The notes: generated by a model from the sequence alone, not told the origin. DNA of 64,000 nucleotides from Rhodospirillaceae bacterium (GCA_002728135.1 PBVE01000023.1:186001-250000), one strand, 5' to 3'. Positions 43,768 to 55,316 are shown, counted from the stretch's first letter. A program made the numbers and translations.

Positions 43768-45465
43768 TTAAAATAACCCAACGATATTATTTGATTTATC
43801 AACACTTATTGAATTTGCTGCAGGCACTCTAGGTAAGCCTGGCATGGTCATAATTTCCCCGCAGATTACAACAAGAAATTCGGCACCACTTGACAATCTA
43901 ACTTCCCTTACGGGTACAGTATGATTTGAGGGGGCACCTTTTAAGTCAGGGTTAGTTGAAAAACTATATTGTGTTTTTGCTATGCATATAGGTAACTTAC
44001 CAAAACCTTGGCCTTCAATGTCATTGAGTTGTTTTTGTACTTTACTGTCAGCGGTTACCTCATTTGCATGATAAATACTTTTTGCAACTATATTGATTTT
44101 TTCCCAGAGGCTCTTGTTATCATCATAGAGAACATTAAAATCACTTTTACCTGAATCTGCAATTTCAGCAACTTTAGATGCAAGTTCTTCTGTACCTTCA
44201 CTGCCGAGAGCCCAGTGATCGCATTCTATAGCTTCTATATTTAAAGCCTTACAGCCATCAATTACTACATTTCTCTCACTATCTGTATCTGCAGAAAATC
44301 GATTTATAGCAACTACAACTGGCACTCCAAATTTAGCAACATTTTCAATATGTCGTTGGAGATTTTTCATGCCATTTTTAACTGCATCAACATTTTCTGA
44401 TCCAAGATCATTTTTTGCCACGCCTCCGTGCATTTTGAGTGCTCGAATTGTTGCTACAATTACCGCACAGTCTGGAGAAAGACCTGCTTTTCTACATTTT
44501 ATATCAAAGAATTTTTCTGCTCCTAAATCAGCACCAAATCCAGCCTCAGTTACAACATAATCAGCTAGTTTTAGGGCAGTTTTTGTGGCAAGTACTGAGT
44601 TGCAGCCATGTGCTATATTTGCAAAAGGACCACCATGAACAAATGCTGGGTTATTTTCTAGGGTTTGAACTAAATTTGGTTGTAGAGCGTCTTTGAGAAG
44701 AGTTGTCATGGCACCCTCGGCATTTATTGAAGATGCACGAACTGGTTGTCTGTCTCTTGTATAACCAACAACTATGTTTCCCAATCGGCTTTTGAGATCA
44801 TCAAGGTTTTGGGCAAGGCAAAAAATTGCCATAACTTCTGAAGCTACAGTTATGTCGAATCCGTCCTCTCGCGGAAATCCGTTTGCAACTCCTCCAAGGG
44901 ATGAAACAATAGAACGAAGGGCTCTATCATTCATATCAACTACACGCCTCCAAGTGACGCGTCTTGGGTCAATACCAGCAGAATTTCCCCAATATATATG
45001 GTTGTCAACTAAAGCAGCTAAAAGGTTATTTGCAACTCCTATTGCATGGAAATCCCCAGTGAAATGGAGGTTTATATCTTCCATTGGAACAACTTGGGCA
45101 TATCCCCCACCTGCTGCTCCCCCTTTCATTCCGAAGCATGGTCCAAGACTGGGTTCACGCAAACAAATAATTGATTTTTTACCTATACGATTCAGGCCAT
45201 CGCCTAAACCAACTGTAGTTGTAGTTTTACCTTCGCCTGCTGGGGTCGGGCTGATTGCAGTAACAAGTATAAGTTTACCCTCAGGGTTTTCACTGAGACT
45301 ATCTATATATTTGAGTGAAACTTTAGCCTTATCATGGCCATAAGGAATTAAATTTGAAGTATCAATGCCAAGTTTTTTTGATGCTATTTCCTGAATGGGT
45401 TTTTTTTGAGCATTCCGAGCAATTTCGATATCGCTAAGAGGTTTTACGTGTTGATCTGCAACCAT
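43768..45465 (-). CDS. fhs: Formate-tetrahydrofolate ligase
   Basis: 565 aa, full length. P-loop-like '[19 protein letters not shown]' near 72, '[20 protein letters not shown]' near 103, '[12 protein letters not shown]' near 129 and '[20 protein letters not shown]' near 310 are diagnostic. It makes 10-formyl-THF from formate, THF and ATP, supporting purine synthesis and C1 assimilation. Convergent with the PRISE gene and followed upstream by folB and a FolM-like gene, so the region has a folate theme. Confidence 0.97.
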   Translation of the reverse strand: MVADQHVKPLSDIEIARNAQKKPIQEIASKKLGIDTSNLIPYGHDKAKVSLKYIDSLSENPEGKLILVTAISPTPAGEGKTTTTVGLGDGLNRIGKKSIICLREPSLGPCFGMKGGAAGGGYAQVVPMEDINLHFTGDFHAIGVANNLLAALVDNHIYWGNSAGIDPRRVTWRRVVDMNDRALRSIVSSLGGVANGFPREDGFDITVASEVMAIFCLAQNLDDLKSRLGNIVVGYTRDRQPVRASSINAEGAMTTLLKDALQPNLVQTLENNPAFVHGGPFANIAHGCNSVLATKTALKLADYVVTEAGFGADLGAEKFFDIKCRKAGLSPDCAVIVATIRALKMHGGVAKNDLGSENVDAVKNGMKNLQRHIENVAKFGVPVVVAINRFSADTDSERNVVIDGCKALNIEAIECDHWALGSEGTEELASKVAEIADSGKSDFNVLYDDNKSLWEKINIVAKSIYHANEVTADSKVQKQLNDIEGQGFGKLPICIAKTQYSFSTNPDLKGAPSNHTVPVREVRLSSGAEFLVVICGEIMTMPGLPRVPAANSISVDKSNNIVGLF

Positions 45466-45569
45466 AATAGTTTATCCCTTCAGATTTTTGGCTTATGAAA
45501 GATTATATTTACCCTATAGCAATATTTATATTGTGATGTGAACCTTTTAATTATCTTTTATTGTTTAAT

Positions 45570-45965
45570 TTAATATTTTCTAGAGAACTCGGCTTGTATG
45601 CCAACACTTTCAACATTTTCATAAACATCAAGCTTTTCGATAGTTATACAAACCTTATAGATTCGTGCGTCATCTAGACATAAATCAGCAATATTTTTTG
45701 CAAGTGTTTCAACTAAATTAATATGTCCATTAACTGATAAAGACTTTATTCCTTCTACAATATCGGAATAGCTTACAACTTTTTCAATTTTATCTTGTAG
45801 ATTATTCACTTCCCAATTTGTCTTTAAAGTTAGATTTATTCTTACCCTTTGAGGTTTATTTTTTTCATATGAAAATACACCAATAGACCAAGGAACAATT
45901 AAATTTTTAATGATAATTTGTCCATAGTTTAAATCTAGAGATGTATTATCTCTAAAGTTATTCAT
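45570..45965 (-). CDS. folB: Dihydroneopterin aldolase family protein
   Basis: 131 aa. FolB/FolX fold: 'IIIKNLIVPWSIGVFSYEKN' near 16, 'QRVRINLTLKT' near 40, 'KVVSYSDIVEGIKSL' near 62, 'HINLVETLAKNIADLCL' near 81 and 'KVCITIEKLDVYENVESVGI' near 104. It would cleave dihydroneopterin to the folate precursor; an epimerase-type FolX is the alternative. Its start overlaps the end of the SDR gene by 4 bases, supporting a shared pterin role. Confidence 0.85.
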   Translation of the reverse strand: MNNFRDNTSLDLNYGQIIIKNLIVPWSIGVFSYEKNKPQRVRINLTLKTNWEVNNLQDKIEKVVSYSDIVEGIKSLSVNGHINLVETLAKNIADLCLDDARIYKVCITIEKLDVYENVESVGIQAEFSRKY

Positions 45966-46726
45966 TCAACTAACTCCGATGTTGCTGGCATTGACCATCC
46001 AAGATGTTGTCCACTGTCAATAGCTAACATTTGCCCTGTCAGGGATGGTGTATTTAAAATATATTTAACTGTATTTGTTATTTCTTCACTGGAAATCTGC
46101 CTTTTTAAAGGTGTATTTTCCCATTGTTTATTAAAGTCATAATTGGTTTGGCGTTGATTAGGCAGCACTGGCCCTGGTCCAATAGCGTTTACTCGAATAT
46201 GCGGTGCAAGATCGAGTGCAAGGCTTTGTGTTAACACCCAGAGTCCAGACTTACTAAGTGTATAAGTGATATAGTGAGGGGTAATGTTCCAAACCCGTTG
46301 ATCCAAGATATTTATAATTATTCCTTGGGTAGTTCTATTAGATATCTTTGAGAAATTTTGTGAGAGAACGAAAGGTGCTCTTAAGTTAACTTCCATATGA
46401 AGATCCCAAGAAGAGCGTGTCGCACTTTCTGATGAGTCATACTCAAAAGTAGAGGCATTATTGATTAGGCAACTAATTGGAGCCATTGATTGGACAACTT
46501 GTGGTATCAGTTTTTCGACATCATCTTCACATGCAAGGTTAGCACGGAATACTTCAGCTATACCCCCTTGTCCTCTAATCTTCTCAGCTAAATTCTCGGC
46601 TGCCTTATAATTTGTATTGCAATGAAGAGCAACAGACCACCCATCACTTGCCATTGATTCGGCTATCCATTTACCAATTCTGACAGCTGCTCCTGTTATT
46701 AATACTATCTTTGGATGATTAGTCAT
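45962..46726 (-). CDS. Pteridine reductase-like SDR (FolM type)
   Basis: 254 aa classical SDR. The cofactor loop reads 'VLITGAAVRIGKWIAE': TG-x3-R-x-G, the variant that marks PTR1/FolM pteridine reductases instead of the common TG-x3-G-x-G. Catalytic Tyr/Lys are in 'HYITYTLSKSGLW' near 165. Substrates would be dihydromonapterin or dihydropteridines; FolM enzymes can also reduce dihydrofolate weakly. Translational overlap with folB supports the assignment. Confidence 0.8.
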   Translation of the reverse strand: MTNHPKIVLITGAAVRIGKWIAESMASDGWSVALHCNTNYKAAENLAEKIRGQGGIAEVFRANLACEDDVEKLIPQVVQSMAPISCLINNASTFEYDSSESATRSSWDLHMEVNLRAPFVLSQNFSKISNRTTQGIIINILDQRVWNITPHYITYTLSKSGLWVLTQSLALDLAPHIRVNAIGPGPVLPNQRQTNYDFNKQWENTPLKRQISSEEITNTVKYILNTPSLTGQMLAIDSGQHLGWSMPATSELVE

Positions 46727-46766
46727 TGTTTATAAATACCATTTTTTTTTGCATATAAGGATATAA

Positions 46767-48914
46767 CTAGATTTTATTTTTCTTTCTCTTTGATGTTTTG
46801 TTTTTTTTAGCACGTGTCCCAGGAACTCCAGAGCGACTTCGTCCAAGTGGTCTTAAATTTGATTTAATATCAGTCTGTTGAATAAAACCAAGATCTTTCT
46901 CTTGAAGTTTTCGTATTTCGTCTCTTATTTGTGCAGCATTTTCAAATTCCAACTCTGCCGCAGCATTTTTCATTTTTCTTTCGAGGCTTTTAATATGAGA
47001 ATCCAAGTTGCCCCCAATATATTCATCTTCAGCCTTTACAGTTGATTTATCACTATCAACTTCATATGCATCTTTTAATATATCTTCCACGGATTTACGA
47101 ATTGTCTCAGGTTTAATATTGTTTTCGCTATTGTAAGTCCTTTGTTTATTGCGTCGACGTTCTGTTTCATCGATTGCTGCCTCTAGAGAGCCTGTTAATT
47201 TATCGGCATATAAAAGGACTTTTCCGTTTATATTTCGTGCCGCACGGCCTATTGTTTGTATTAATGAGGTGCGAGATCTAAGAAACCCCTCTTTGTCAGC
47301 GTCAAGTATGGCAACTGTGTTACATTCTGGAATATCTAAACCTTCACGCAGTAAATTGATGCCAATTAACACGTCAAAAACACCAAGACGTAAATCTCTG
47401 ATTATTTCAATACGTTCCAGCGTGTCTACGTCAGAATGCATATATCTTACATTTATTCCAGACTCGTGCATGTATTCAGTTAAGTCTTCTGCCATCCGCT
47501 TAGTAAGGGTGGTAACTAAAACTCGGTGATTTGTCGATGCAGCTTCCATACATTCAGCAATCAAATCATCGACTTGATTTTCAACAGGTCTCAAAATACA
47601 CAACGGATCTACCAAGCCAGTTGGACGTATAAGTTGTTCAGTAAAAACTCCATCTGTAAGTCCCAGCTCCCAATCACCAGGAGTGGCAGAAACGAAAATT
47701 GTCTGTGGACGCATTTGATCCCATTCTTCAAACTTAAGGGGTCTATTGTCCACGCATGATGGTAAACGAAACCCAAACTCTGCCAAAGTTGATTTGCGTT
47801 TAAAATCTCCTCTATACATTCCTCTTAGCTGGGGAACAGCAACATGACTTTCATCAACGATTAATAATCCATCATTTGGGAGATATTCGAATAAAGTAGG
47901 TGGTGGTTGACCAGGTAACCGACCAGTGAGATAACGCGAGTAGTTTTCAATGCCAGCACAACTTCCGGTAGTATTCATCATTTCTATATCAAAAGTTGTT
48001 CTTTCTTCGAGACGTTGAGACTCCAATAATTTATTTTTTGAATTTAAGACTTTTAGTGTTTCATTAAGCTCTTTCTTGATTTCTTTTATTGCTTGTTGAA
48101 TAGTTGGACGAGGAGTTACGTAGTGACTGTTTGGATATATTTTTATGTCATTTAGATCTTCTGTTTTCTGTCCTGTTAAGGGATCAAATTCAGAAATTTC
48201 TTCTACTTCGTCACCAAACATTGAAATACGCCAAGCTCTGTCTTCTGAGTGAGCTGGAAAGATCTCTATAATATCTCCCATCACACGGAAATCTCCTCTT
48301 TCTAGTGGGCCTTGATTCCTGCGATATTGTAATTCAACTAGTTTACGAACTAGTTTTTCTTGTTTTAAGTTTTCTTTTTTATTTATATAAATTGTCATCA
48401 ATGAATAAGTTTCGAGAGAACCTATACCAAAGATACAAGATACAGAGGCAACGACTATTACGTCTCTTCGTTCAATAAGAGCTCTAGTGGCAGAATGTCT
48501 CATGCGGTCAATTTGTTCATTTATTGATGCATCTTTTTCAATATAAGTGTCTGTGCGTGGCACATACGCTTCAGGCTGATAATAGTCGTAATAAGAAACA
48601 AAATATTCGACGGCATTATTTGGGAAGAAGCTTCTCATTTCGCCAAAAAGCTGTGCGGCAAGAGTTTTATTAGGTGCGAGAATAAGGGTTGGCCTTTGTA
48701 GATTTTCTATCACATTAGCCATAGTAAATGTTTTTCCAGAGCCTGTAACACCCAGAAGAACTTTGTTATGGGCTCCTTTATAAAGGCCCGAGGTCAGTTC
48801 TTTTATTGCTTTGGGTTGATCACCAGCAGGTGCAAAATCAGAAAAAACTCTAAATTTTTCCTGAGAAAGCTTACTAATTTCTCTATCTAATGATACTAGA
48901 TTATTTGTCGACAT
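46767..48914 (-). CDS. uvrB: Excinuclease ABC subunit B
   Basis: 715 aa. Walker A '[17 protein letters not shown]' near 54, the beta-hairpin region '[21 protein letters not shown]' near 100, helicase motifs '[20 protein letters not shown]' and '[21 protein letters not shown]', QTIGRAARN, and a C-terminal UVR motif ('[20 protein letters not shown]') followed by a basic tail. It loads onto damage with UvrA and recruits UvrC. Confidence 0.97.
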   Translation of the reverse strand: MSTNNLVSLDREISKLSQEKFRVFSDFAPAGDQPKAIKELTSGLYKGAHNKVLLGVTGSGKTFTMANVIENLQRPTLILAPNKTLAAQLFGEMRSFFPNNAVEYFVSYYDYYQPEAYVPRTDTYIEKDASINEQIDRMRHSATRALIERRDVIVVASVSCIFGIGSLETYSLMTIYINKKENLKQEKLVRKLVELQYRRNQGPLERGDFRVMGDIIEIFPAHSEDRAWRISMFGDEVEEISEFDPLTGQKTEDLNDIKIYPNSHYVTPRPTIQQAIKEIKKELNETLKVLNSKNKLLESQRLEERTTFDIEMMNTTGSCAGIENYSRYLTGRLPGQPPPTLFEYLPNDGLLIVDESHVAVPQLRGMYRGDFKRKSTLAEFGFRLPSCVDNRPLKFEEWDQMRPQTIFVSATPGDWELGLTDGVFTEQLIRPTGLVDPLCILRPVENQVDDLIAECMEAASTNHRVLVTTLTKRMAEDLTEYMHESGINVRYMHSDVDTLERIEIIRDLRLGVFDVLIGINLLREGLDIPECNTVAILDADKEGFLRSRTSLIQTIGRAARNINGKVLLYADKLTGSLEAAIDETERRRNKQRTYNSENNIKPETIRKSVEDILKDAYEVDSDKSTVKAEDEYIGGNLDSHIKSLERKMKNAAAELEFENAAQIRDEIRKLQEKDLGFIQQTDIKSNLRPLGRSRSGVPGTRAKKNKTSKRKKNKI

Positions 48915-49052
48915 TTTTTGGATATAAGTTATGTATATTTATAATTAAAGCCATTTTAACACAACGTTGATATATTATTTGATTTTGAAGTTAAAAATTT
49001 TTATCCAAGATTTTCTTGAACACATTTTTGGATTAAGTTAAATCAAATTTAA

Positions 49053-50282
<1,230 letters not shown>

Positions 50283-50323
50283 TAAACATATTAACTATTT
50301 GTTAAATTCACTGGATTGAATGC

Positions 50324-51310
50324 TTGCTAATACGCATAAGAAAAAATTGGGAAATTCCTGAACGCGAAGCTACACCGCAGGATATTTTCTATAGCCGGCG
50401 TTCTATATTAAAGAATTTAGGGTATTCTGGTGCACTTTTAACCAGCTCAATAATACCACATTATGGAATGAAATCAGGGGTAGCAAACGCATCCTATAGA
50501 GAGGGAACTAAGTTTTACCCTGTTCCAAGAAATAGTAAATATAAAATTGATAGGCCAATAACCCCCGAAGAAATTGCTACAAAATATAATAATTATTATG
50601 AGTTTGGCTCTCACAAAAAAATTTGGCCTCTTGCACAGAAATTAACTGTTCATCCTTGGCAAATATTAATTAATGGCCTAGTCGAAAAAGAAAAACTCTT
50701 AGATGTAGACGATTTAATTCGTATGATGCCTCTTGAAGAACGTTTATATCGTCACAGATGTGTCGAACGTTGGTCAATTGCTATTCCCTATAGTGGTTTT
50801 CCTCTGCGTAATTTATTGGATTATGCAGCACCCTTAGGTTCTGCAAAATATCTTATAATGGAAAGCTTTATGAATCTTGACTTAGCACTTGGCCAGAGAC
50901 AATTTTGGTATCCGTGGCCTTATTTAGAAGGTTTAGCTATTGATGAAGCTGCACATGATTTGGCTTTTATTGCTACAGGTTATTATGGAAAGCCTATACC
51001 AAAACAAAATGGAGCCCCACTTCGTCTTGCTGTACCTTGGAAATATGGGTTTAAGCATATCAAGGCAATAACTAAATTTACTTTCTCTGCTGAAAGGCCA
51101 ATATCTTTCTGGGAGAGTATTGCAGGAAATGAATACGGTTTCTGGGCAAATGTAGCAGGAGCTGTTCCACATGCAAGATGGTCTCAGTCAACAGAAGAGT
51201 TTCTAGGTCCAAATGGAAAGGAGATTCGAACCACCAAATTATATAATGGTTATGCTGAATTTGTTTCAGGACTATATAGAGGTAGGGAGAGTGAATCTTT
51301 ATTCAAATAA
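50324..51310 (+). CDS. msrP: Protein-methionine-sulfoxide reductase, molybdopterin catalytic subunit
   Basis: 328 aa from TTG 50324. Arg25-Arg26 in 'YSRRSILKNLGYSG' suggests Tat export to the periplasm. The molybdenum-ligating Cys146 is in 'YRHRCVERWSIAIPYSGFPL', and 'APLRLAVPWKYGFKHIKAI' near residue 230 and 'ARWSQSTEEFLG' near 287 match E. coli YedY/MsrP. It repairs oxidised periplasmic Met and depends on the molybdenum-cofactor genes at 32-35 kb. Its usual partner, the haem membrane protein MsrQ, is not next to it. Confidence 0.93.
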   Translation: MLIRIRKNWEIPEREATPQDIFYSRRSILKNLGYSGALLTSSIIPHYGMKSGVANASYREGTKFYPVPRNSKYKIDRPITPEEIATKYNNYYEFGSHKKIWPLAQKLTVHPWQILINGLVEKEKLLDVDDLIRMMPLEERLYRHRCVERWSIAIPYSGFPLRNLLDYAAPLGSAKYLIMESFMNLDLALGQRQFWYPWPYLEGLAIDEAAHDLAFIATGYYGKPIPKQNGAPLRLAVPWKYGFKHIKAITKFTFSAERPISFWESIAGNEYGFWANVAGAVPHARWSQSTEEFLGPNGKEIRTTKLYNGYAEFVSGLYRGRESESLFK

Positions 51311-52013
51311 ACTCCTTCCTACAAGAAAACCTCTCATCATATTTGATTGTGATGGAGTGTTAGTTGATAGCGAGCCAATAGCAGCAGAAGTAATTTCATC
51401 TTTGCTGGGCGATAGAGGCATCACAATGAAGCCGAGAATTTGTCAAAGAGAGTTTCATGGTTTTACAATGGATGCAGTAGTTCAATGGGTGAAAAACAAT
51501 TATAGTGTAGACTTAGGTGATAATTTTTTAATTCAATACCATTACAAAACAATGCATGCATTTGATCGGCAGCTTAAACCTGTTGAAGGTATAAGGAATG
51601 TACTTGAAAGTATAGATAATCCAATTTGTGTTGCATCAAATTCAGACTTAGAAAAAATTAAATTAAGTCTCAGTGTTACTGGTTTGTTGAAGTATTTTTC
51701 AGGTGCTGTGTTTTCTGCTGAACAAGTAAAACAAGGAAAACCAAGTCCAGATTTATTTTTGTATGCAGCAAAAAAAATGAATGCTGAGCAACATGAAATA
51801 ATAGTAATAGAAGATAGTTTAGCTGGAGTATCTGCTGCAATAACAGCAGGTATGCATGTTCTAGCTTATATCCCTGAGAGTAATTCATCATATATAAAAG
51901 GTGACGTCTCTGCCATGCGTATGGCAGGTGCAACCACATTTACTCAAATGGAAAACTTGATCAGCATTTTGAAATCAGAGGGGCCAAACGAGGGTTCGTT
52001 TGGCCCCAGCTAG
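51291..52013 (+). CDS. HAD-superfamily phosphatase (phosphoglycolate phosphatase/beta-PGM-like)
   Basis: 240 aa from GTG 51291, which has AGGGAG just upstream and overlaps msrP by 20 bases; an upstream codon at 51213 would give an unlikely long overlap. Motif I 'IIFDCDGVLVDSEPIAAEVI' near 15, motif II 'CVASNSD' near 112, motif III Lys in 'VKQGKPSPDLFLYAAKKM' near 145, motif IV 'IVIEDSLAGVSAAITAGM' near 170. Substrate unknown. The final codons are formed by the right-hand part of a GC-rich hairpin at the gene end. Confidence 0.88.
   Translation: MNLYSNKLLPTRKPLIIFDCDGVLVDSEPIAAEVISSLLGDRGITMKPRICQREFHGFTMDAVVQWVKNNYSVDLGDNFLIQYHYKTMHAFDRQLKPVEGIRNVLESIDNPICVASNSDLEKIKLSLSVTGLLKYFSGAVFSAEQVKQGKPSPDLFLYAAKKMNAEQHEIIVIEDSLAGVSAAITAGMHVLAYIPESNSSYIKGDVSAMRMAGATTFTQMENLISILKSEGPNEGSFGPS
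51980..52007 (+). terminator. Strong hairpin at the end of the HAD gene
   Basis: GGGGCCAAACGA (51980-51991) and TCGTTTGGCCCC (51996-52007) form a perfect 12-base-pair stem with a GGGT loop, ending just before the HAD stop codon. No U-run follows (next bases AGCTAGATAGG), so it is not a textbook intrinsic terminator; it may protect the 3' end of the mRNA or act with the hairpins further on. Confidence 0.5.
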
Positions 52014-52059
52014 ATAGGGAGGCATCTAGAATATGGGGCAGTGTCAAATTACCCCTTAT

Positions 52060-52116
52060 CCCTCTGAATTTAAATATTATTAATCCAGAGGGGCGTAAGT
52101 CGAGGGAGACTGACGC
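52060..52116. repeat. Two adjacent hairpins in the convergent HAD-LysR gap
   Basis: CCCTCTG (52060-52066) pairs with CAGAGGG (52086-52092) around an AT-rich loop, and immediately after it GCGT/AGTC (52093-52101) pairs with GACT/ACGC (52108-52116) around a GAGGGA loop with one A-G mismatch. The 286-base gap holds no gene I can support. A small structured RNA is possible. Confidence 0.4.
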
Positions 52117-52212
52117 TAAACCGTCCAAATATTAGAATATTTGTAATATTTAACGATATTGTGGAGAACATAATAATTTATTAGAATTTTTCTACACGAA
52201 ATTTGAGATCCC

Positions 52213-52235
52213 TGATATGCATTAAATGCATATCA
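52213..52235. repeat. 23-base perfect palindrome downstream of the LysR gene
   Basis: TGATATGCATT (52213-52223), a central A, and AATGCATATCA (52225-52235) form a perfect inverted repeat of 11 bases per arm. It lies between converging genes, so it may be a transcription end structure for either strand or a binding site; no T-run follows on either side. Confidence 0.45.
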
Positions 52236-52299
52236 ATCTTAAACATTGAGTAATAAAATTTATGCTGTACCTAATCACTGGGATAATTGCTATAAAATA

Positions 52300-53190
52300 C
52301 TAATATTCCCAATCTGATAATTGCTTTAATAAAAAATCACGAAAAACATCTATACGTTTTGAATGCCTCAGCTCTTCAGGGTAGACAAAATATGTGTCTA
52401 TACTTGGCCCTTGAACATTTGGCAGAATTCTTGTGATTCTAGCATGATCATGAACAGAATAATCCGGTAGCCCAGCAATACCTAATCCGCTCTCAACAGC
52501 TTGAACCATACAGTATATATTATTAACTTCTAAAGCTGCTCTTGGAATATAAGAATTTTTTTCATCAAGTTGTAGAATCCAAAAAGGGTCAATAAGAGGA
52601 GTAAGGGGCCCTCTATTATAAACTATAATCTGGTGTTTCTTTAGTTCTTCAACTGAACTGATAGGACCATATTCTTCAATATACCTTGGGGAGGCATAAA
52701 TATGATGATTGAACTTCATCAGGTGTCGTTGAATAAGATCTGGCTGACGAAGAGGCCCAATACGAACAGCAACGTCTGCTTCCCCCATACTAAGGTCAAG
52801 GGGTGTATCACTGGCTAACAAAGTTAGATCGATTTCTGGATATGCAATTCGAAAATCCCTTAATCTGGGGGCAAGCCATATAGATGCAAATGTAACTGTC
52901 GCGGTTACAACAAGTTGGCCACGTGGACGATCTCTACCTTCCTTAATCGCTGATTTTGTTAAAGAAACTTTTGAAAAGACATCTTGTGCAGTTTCAAACA
53001 AAAGTTCTCCTTGTTCAGTTAGTGCAAGACCACGTGAGTGACGATGAAATAAAGTTATTCCAAGTTGTTCTTCAAGACTTAAAATTTGGCGACTTACTGA
53101 AGATTGGCTAAGATTTAAATCTTTTCCAGCAGCAGTAAAACTGCCAGCTATAGCAACGGCACGGAAAATTTTTATTTTGTTCCAGTCCAT
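52300..53190 (-). CDS. LysR-family transcriptional regulator
   Basis: 296 aa. N-terminal winged helix 'KIFRAVAIAGSFTAAGKDLN' with recognition helix 'LSQSSVSRQILSLEEQLGI' (about 24-42) and 'LFHRHSRGLALTEQGELL'. The effector domain (90-290) has 'RGQLVVTATVTFASIWLAPR' and 'GEADVAVRIGP'. It is 49 bases downstream of trxB in the same direction, a pairing common in alphaproteobacteria. The target and inducer are not evident. Confidence 0.93.
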   Translation of the reverse strand: MDWNKIKIFRAVAIAGSFTAAGKDLNLSQSSVSRQILSLEEQLGITLFHRHSRGLALTEQGELLFETAQDVFSKVSLTKSAIKEGRDRPRGQLVVTATVTFASIWLAPRLRDFRIAYPEIDLTLLASDTPLDLSMGEADVAVRIGPLRQPDLIQRHLMKFNHHIYASPRYIEEYGPISSVEELKKHQIIVYNRGPLTPLIDPFWILQLDEKNSYIPRAALEVNNIYCMVQAVESGLGIAGLPDYSVHDHARITRILPNVQGPSIDTYFVYPEELRHSKRIDVFRDFLLKQLSDWEY

Positions 53191-53239
53191 GAAGTTTGTT
53201 GACCTTATCTAAGTCTACTTTTCAGGTAATAATTTTATA

Positions 53240-54178
53240 CTAGCCTGAATAAAATTTTTCTGCTTCTAGAGCACTCATGCAACCAGTACCAGCTGCTGTA
53301 ACTGCTTGGCGATAAATTTTATCTTGGACATCACCTGCAGCAAAAATACCAGGGACGCTTGTAGCAGTACTATCGGGTGAAGTTAATATATAGCCTTCAT
53401 CGTCCATTTCTAGATGGCCACGAAAAATATCTGTGTTGGGTCTATGCCCGATAGCAATAAATACTCCTTCAATATTTAAATCCTGAATTTTACCAGTTTC
53501 TGTTGATTTTATCAGGATACTGTTAACACTTTTTGGCTGCTTTTTACCTTTTATTTCTTCTAAAATGTGATTCCAAACGATTTCGATCTTATTGTTTGCA
53601 AATAATCTATCCTGAAGAATTTTTTCTGCCTTAAGGCTATTCCTTCGATGAATTAAGGTGACTTTTTTTGCGTGATTTGTGAGATATAAAGCTTCCTCAA
53701 CTGCGGTATTGCCACCCCCTATTACTGCTACATTTTTATCCTTGTAGAAAAAGCCATCACACGTTGCACACGCAGAAACACCAAAACCCATATACTTTTT
53801 CTCAGTTGAAATGCCCAACCATTTTGCTTGGGCTCCAGTACAGATAATAATAGTTTCACCAATAAATAAGTCTCCGGAGTCAGCAATACAATTAAAGGGT
53901 CTCTTTGAAAAATCTACACTCTGTATGAGGTCTGAAACGAGCTTTGTTCCAACTTTTTCAGCTTGTTCGCGCATTTGATCCATCAACCATGGTCCCTGAA
54001 TTACATCTGAAAAACCTGGGTAATTTTCTACATCTGTAGTAATTGTAAGTTGTCCTCCTGGTTCTAGACCTTGAACTAGAATTGGTTCAAGGTTTGCCCT
54101 AGCGGCATAGATTGCCGCTGTATAACCTGCTGGGCCTGATCCAATGATTAGAACTTTTGTACGGTGGGTATTATGCAT
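53240..54178 (-). CDS. trxB: Thioredoxin-disulfide reductase
   Basis: 312 aa. FAD site 'VLIIGSGPAGYTAAIYAARA' (9-28), redox-active pair in 'SACATCDGFFYKDKNVAVIGG' (C-A-T-C near 138-141) with the following NADPH motif 'GGGNTAVEEALYLTNHA', and FAD-binding 'GIFAAGDVQDKIYRQAVTAA' near 285. It reduces thioredoxin with NADPH. Single-domain low-molecular-weight type. Confidence 0.96.
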   Translation of the reverse strand: MHNTHRTKVLIIGSGPAGYTAAIYAARANLEPILVQGLEPGGQLTITTDVENYPGFSDVIQGPWLMDQMREQAEKVGTKLVSDLIQSVDFSKRPFNCIADSGDLFIGETIIICTGAQAKWLGISTEKKYMGFGVSACATCDGFFYKDKNVAVIGGGNTAVEEALYLTNHAKKVTLIHRRNSLKAEKILQDRLFANNKIEIVWNHILEEIKGKKQPKSVNSILIKSTETGKIQDLNIEGVFIAIGHRPNTDIFRGHLEMDDEGYILTSPDSTATSVPGIFAAGDVQDKIYRQAVTAAGTGCMSALEAEKFYSG

Positions 54179-54228
54179 TCTTATAAATCTGAATAGATAA
54201 AATCGAATCTTGTTTATACTTTAAGAAG

Positions 54229-55218
54229 CTAAAGGCCTTGTTGCAAGTCAAGTAGTTTATGTCCAAGAAAATTTTTTGTTTTTTCAGCTGCAAGCTCTGT
54301 TTCAGTAGGGATAACATAGTTCCAGTCGCTAAGATCACCCTTATACCACCTTATATACCCAGCTTCTGAAAACGTAGCATGAAATTCCTTAAACCTTGCG
54401 GATCCGCGCCCTTCTAAATTAAGGATATAGACAGGTTTACCCGTTGCCACGGCTTCTGAAGTCATGGTGATGGAATCGCAAGTAACTAAGATATAATCAG
54501 CATGAGCCAAATACCCTAGGAATGGGTTTTTACCTTCCCCAGTCCAGATTGAGCCTGGAACCCCTCTTAGTTCATTTTTAAGGACTTCTTGTACGCCTTT
54601 GCTTGTCCGCCTTGATGTAGTAGCTATTAAGCTCCCTCTTTTTTTTAACGTGATACTTCTAAGTTCTTTTCCAATTTTTTTTGCGGCTTGGACATCAAAA
54701 ACAAATCTTTTAGATGATCCTCCAATCAGTGCTAGAATTATGGGTTTTTCTAGAGGGTTAAACGCGTTAGAAAATTGTTTCTTTGCTATATCAAGTTTTG
54801 GCTTTGTAATATTGTGAATAGCCCCATTAGTTGTAATAACATTTTTACCTTTAATTTTATCATGTTTTGGGGCAATTATCAGATCAAAAAATCTCAAGTT
54901 TACTCTTGGGTTTTGAATGTGGATAGTATGTGTTTCTCCTCGAGCTTTCCTTCGTAAGGCTATAGAGTAAGCCACAGATTTATGCCCACAGCTGATAACA
55001 ATAGAGGGATCTTTGACGTTGGAAATTTCTTTTGGAGCATGCTCTTTTAATATCCTAATCAGTTGATCTCGAAATTGTAGATGCGGGGGTATTAAATTGT
55101 GTAAGGGTGGCTTTGGTATTCGAATACAAATGGGTTTTATCCCAAGTGCATTTGTAAGCCCAAGTGCCTGATTTTCCATTCCGGCAGCACCTTCACTGAT
55201 GATCCAACATTGTTTCAT
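54229..55218 (-). CDS. ELM1/GtrOC1-family putative nucleoside-diphosphate-sugar epimerase-like protein
   Basis: 329 aa from ATG 55218 ('MKQCWIISEGAAGMENQALG'); an in-frame TTG at 55236 is less likely. 'HIQNPRVNLRFFDLIIAPKH' near 95, 'ALIGGSSKRFVF' near 160, 'SRRTSKGVQEVL' and 'ADYILVTCDSITMTSEAVATGKPVYIL' region near 245 mark the mito-fission ELM1 (DUF1022) family. The plant homologue affects mitochondrial division. The bacterial role is unknown; the fold resembles GT-B glycosyltransferases. Confidence 0.85.
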   Translation of the reverse strand: MKQCWIISEGAAGMENQALGLTNALGIKPICIRIPKPPLHNLIPPHLQFRDQLIRILKEHAPKEISNVKDPSIVISCGHKSVAYSIALRRKARGETHTIHIQNPRVNLRFFDLIIAPKHDKIKGKNVITTNGAIHNITKPKLDIAKKQFSNAFNPLEKPIILALIGGSSKRFVFDVQAAKKIGKELRSITLKKRGSLIATTSRRTSKGVQEVLKNELRGVPGSIWTGEGKNPFLGYLAHADYILVTCDSITMTSEAVATGKPVYILNLEGRGSARFKEFHATFSEAGYIRWYKGDLSDWNYVIPTETELAAEKTKNFLGHKLLDLQQGL

Positions 55219-55316
55219 TTTTGTTTTGGCAAACAATTATTCTGGTATTTTAAATTTTTCAGCAATTTATCATTCCAAACATTTTGTGAAGCGATTTCTT
55301 TCCTAGGGTTATGTTT

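Noticed and set aside
46767-48914. DNA-repair island including uvrB and uvrC
   Set aside because: uvrB and uvrC are 9 kb apart with unrelated genes and the monooxygenase operon between them; both are ordinary core genes.
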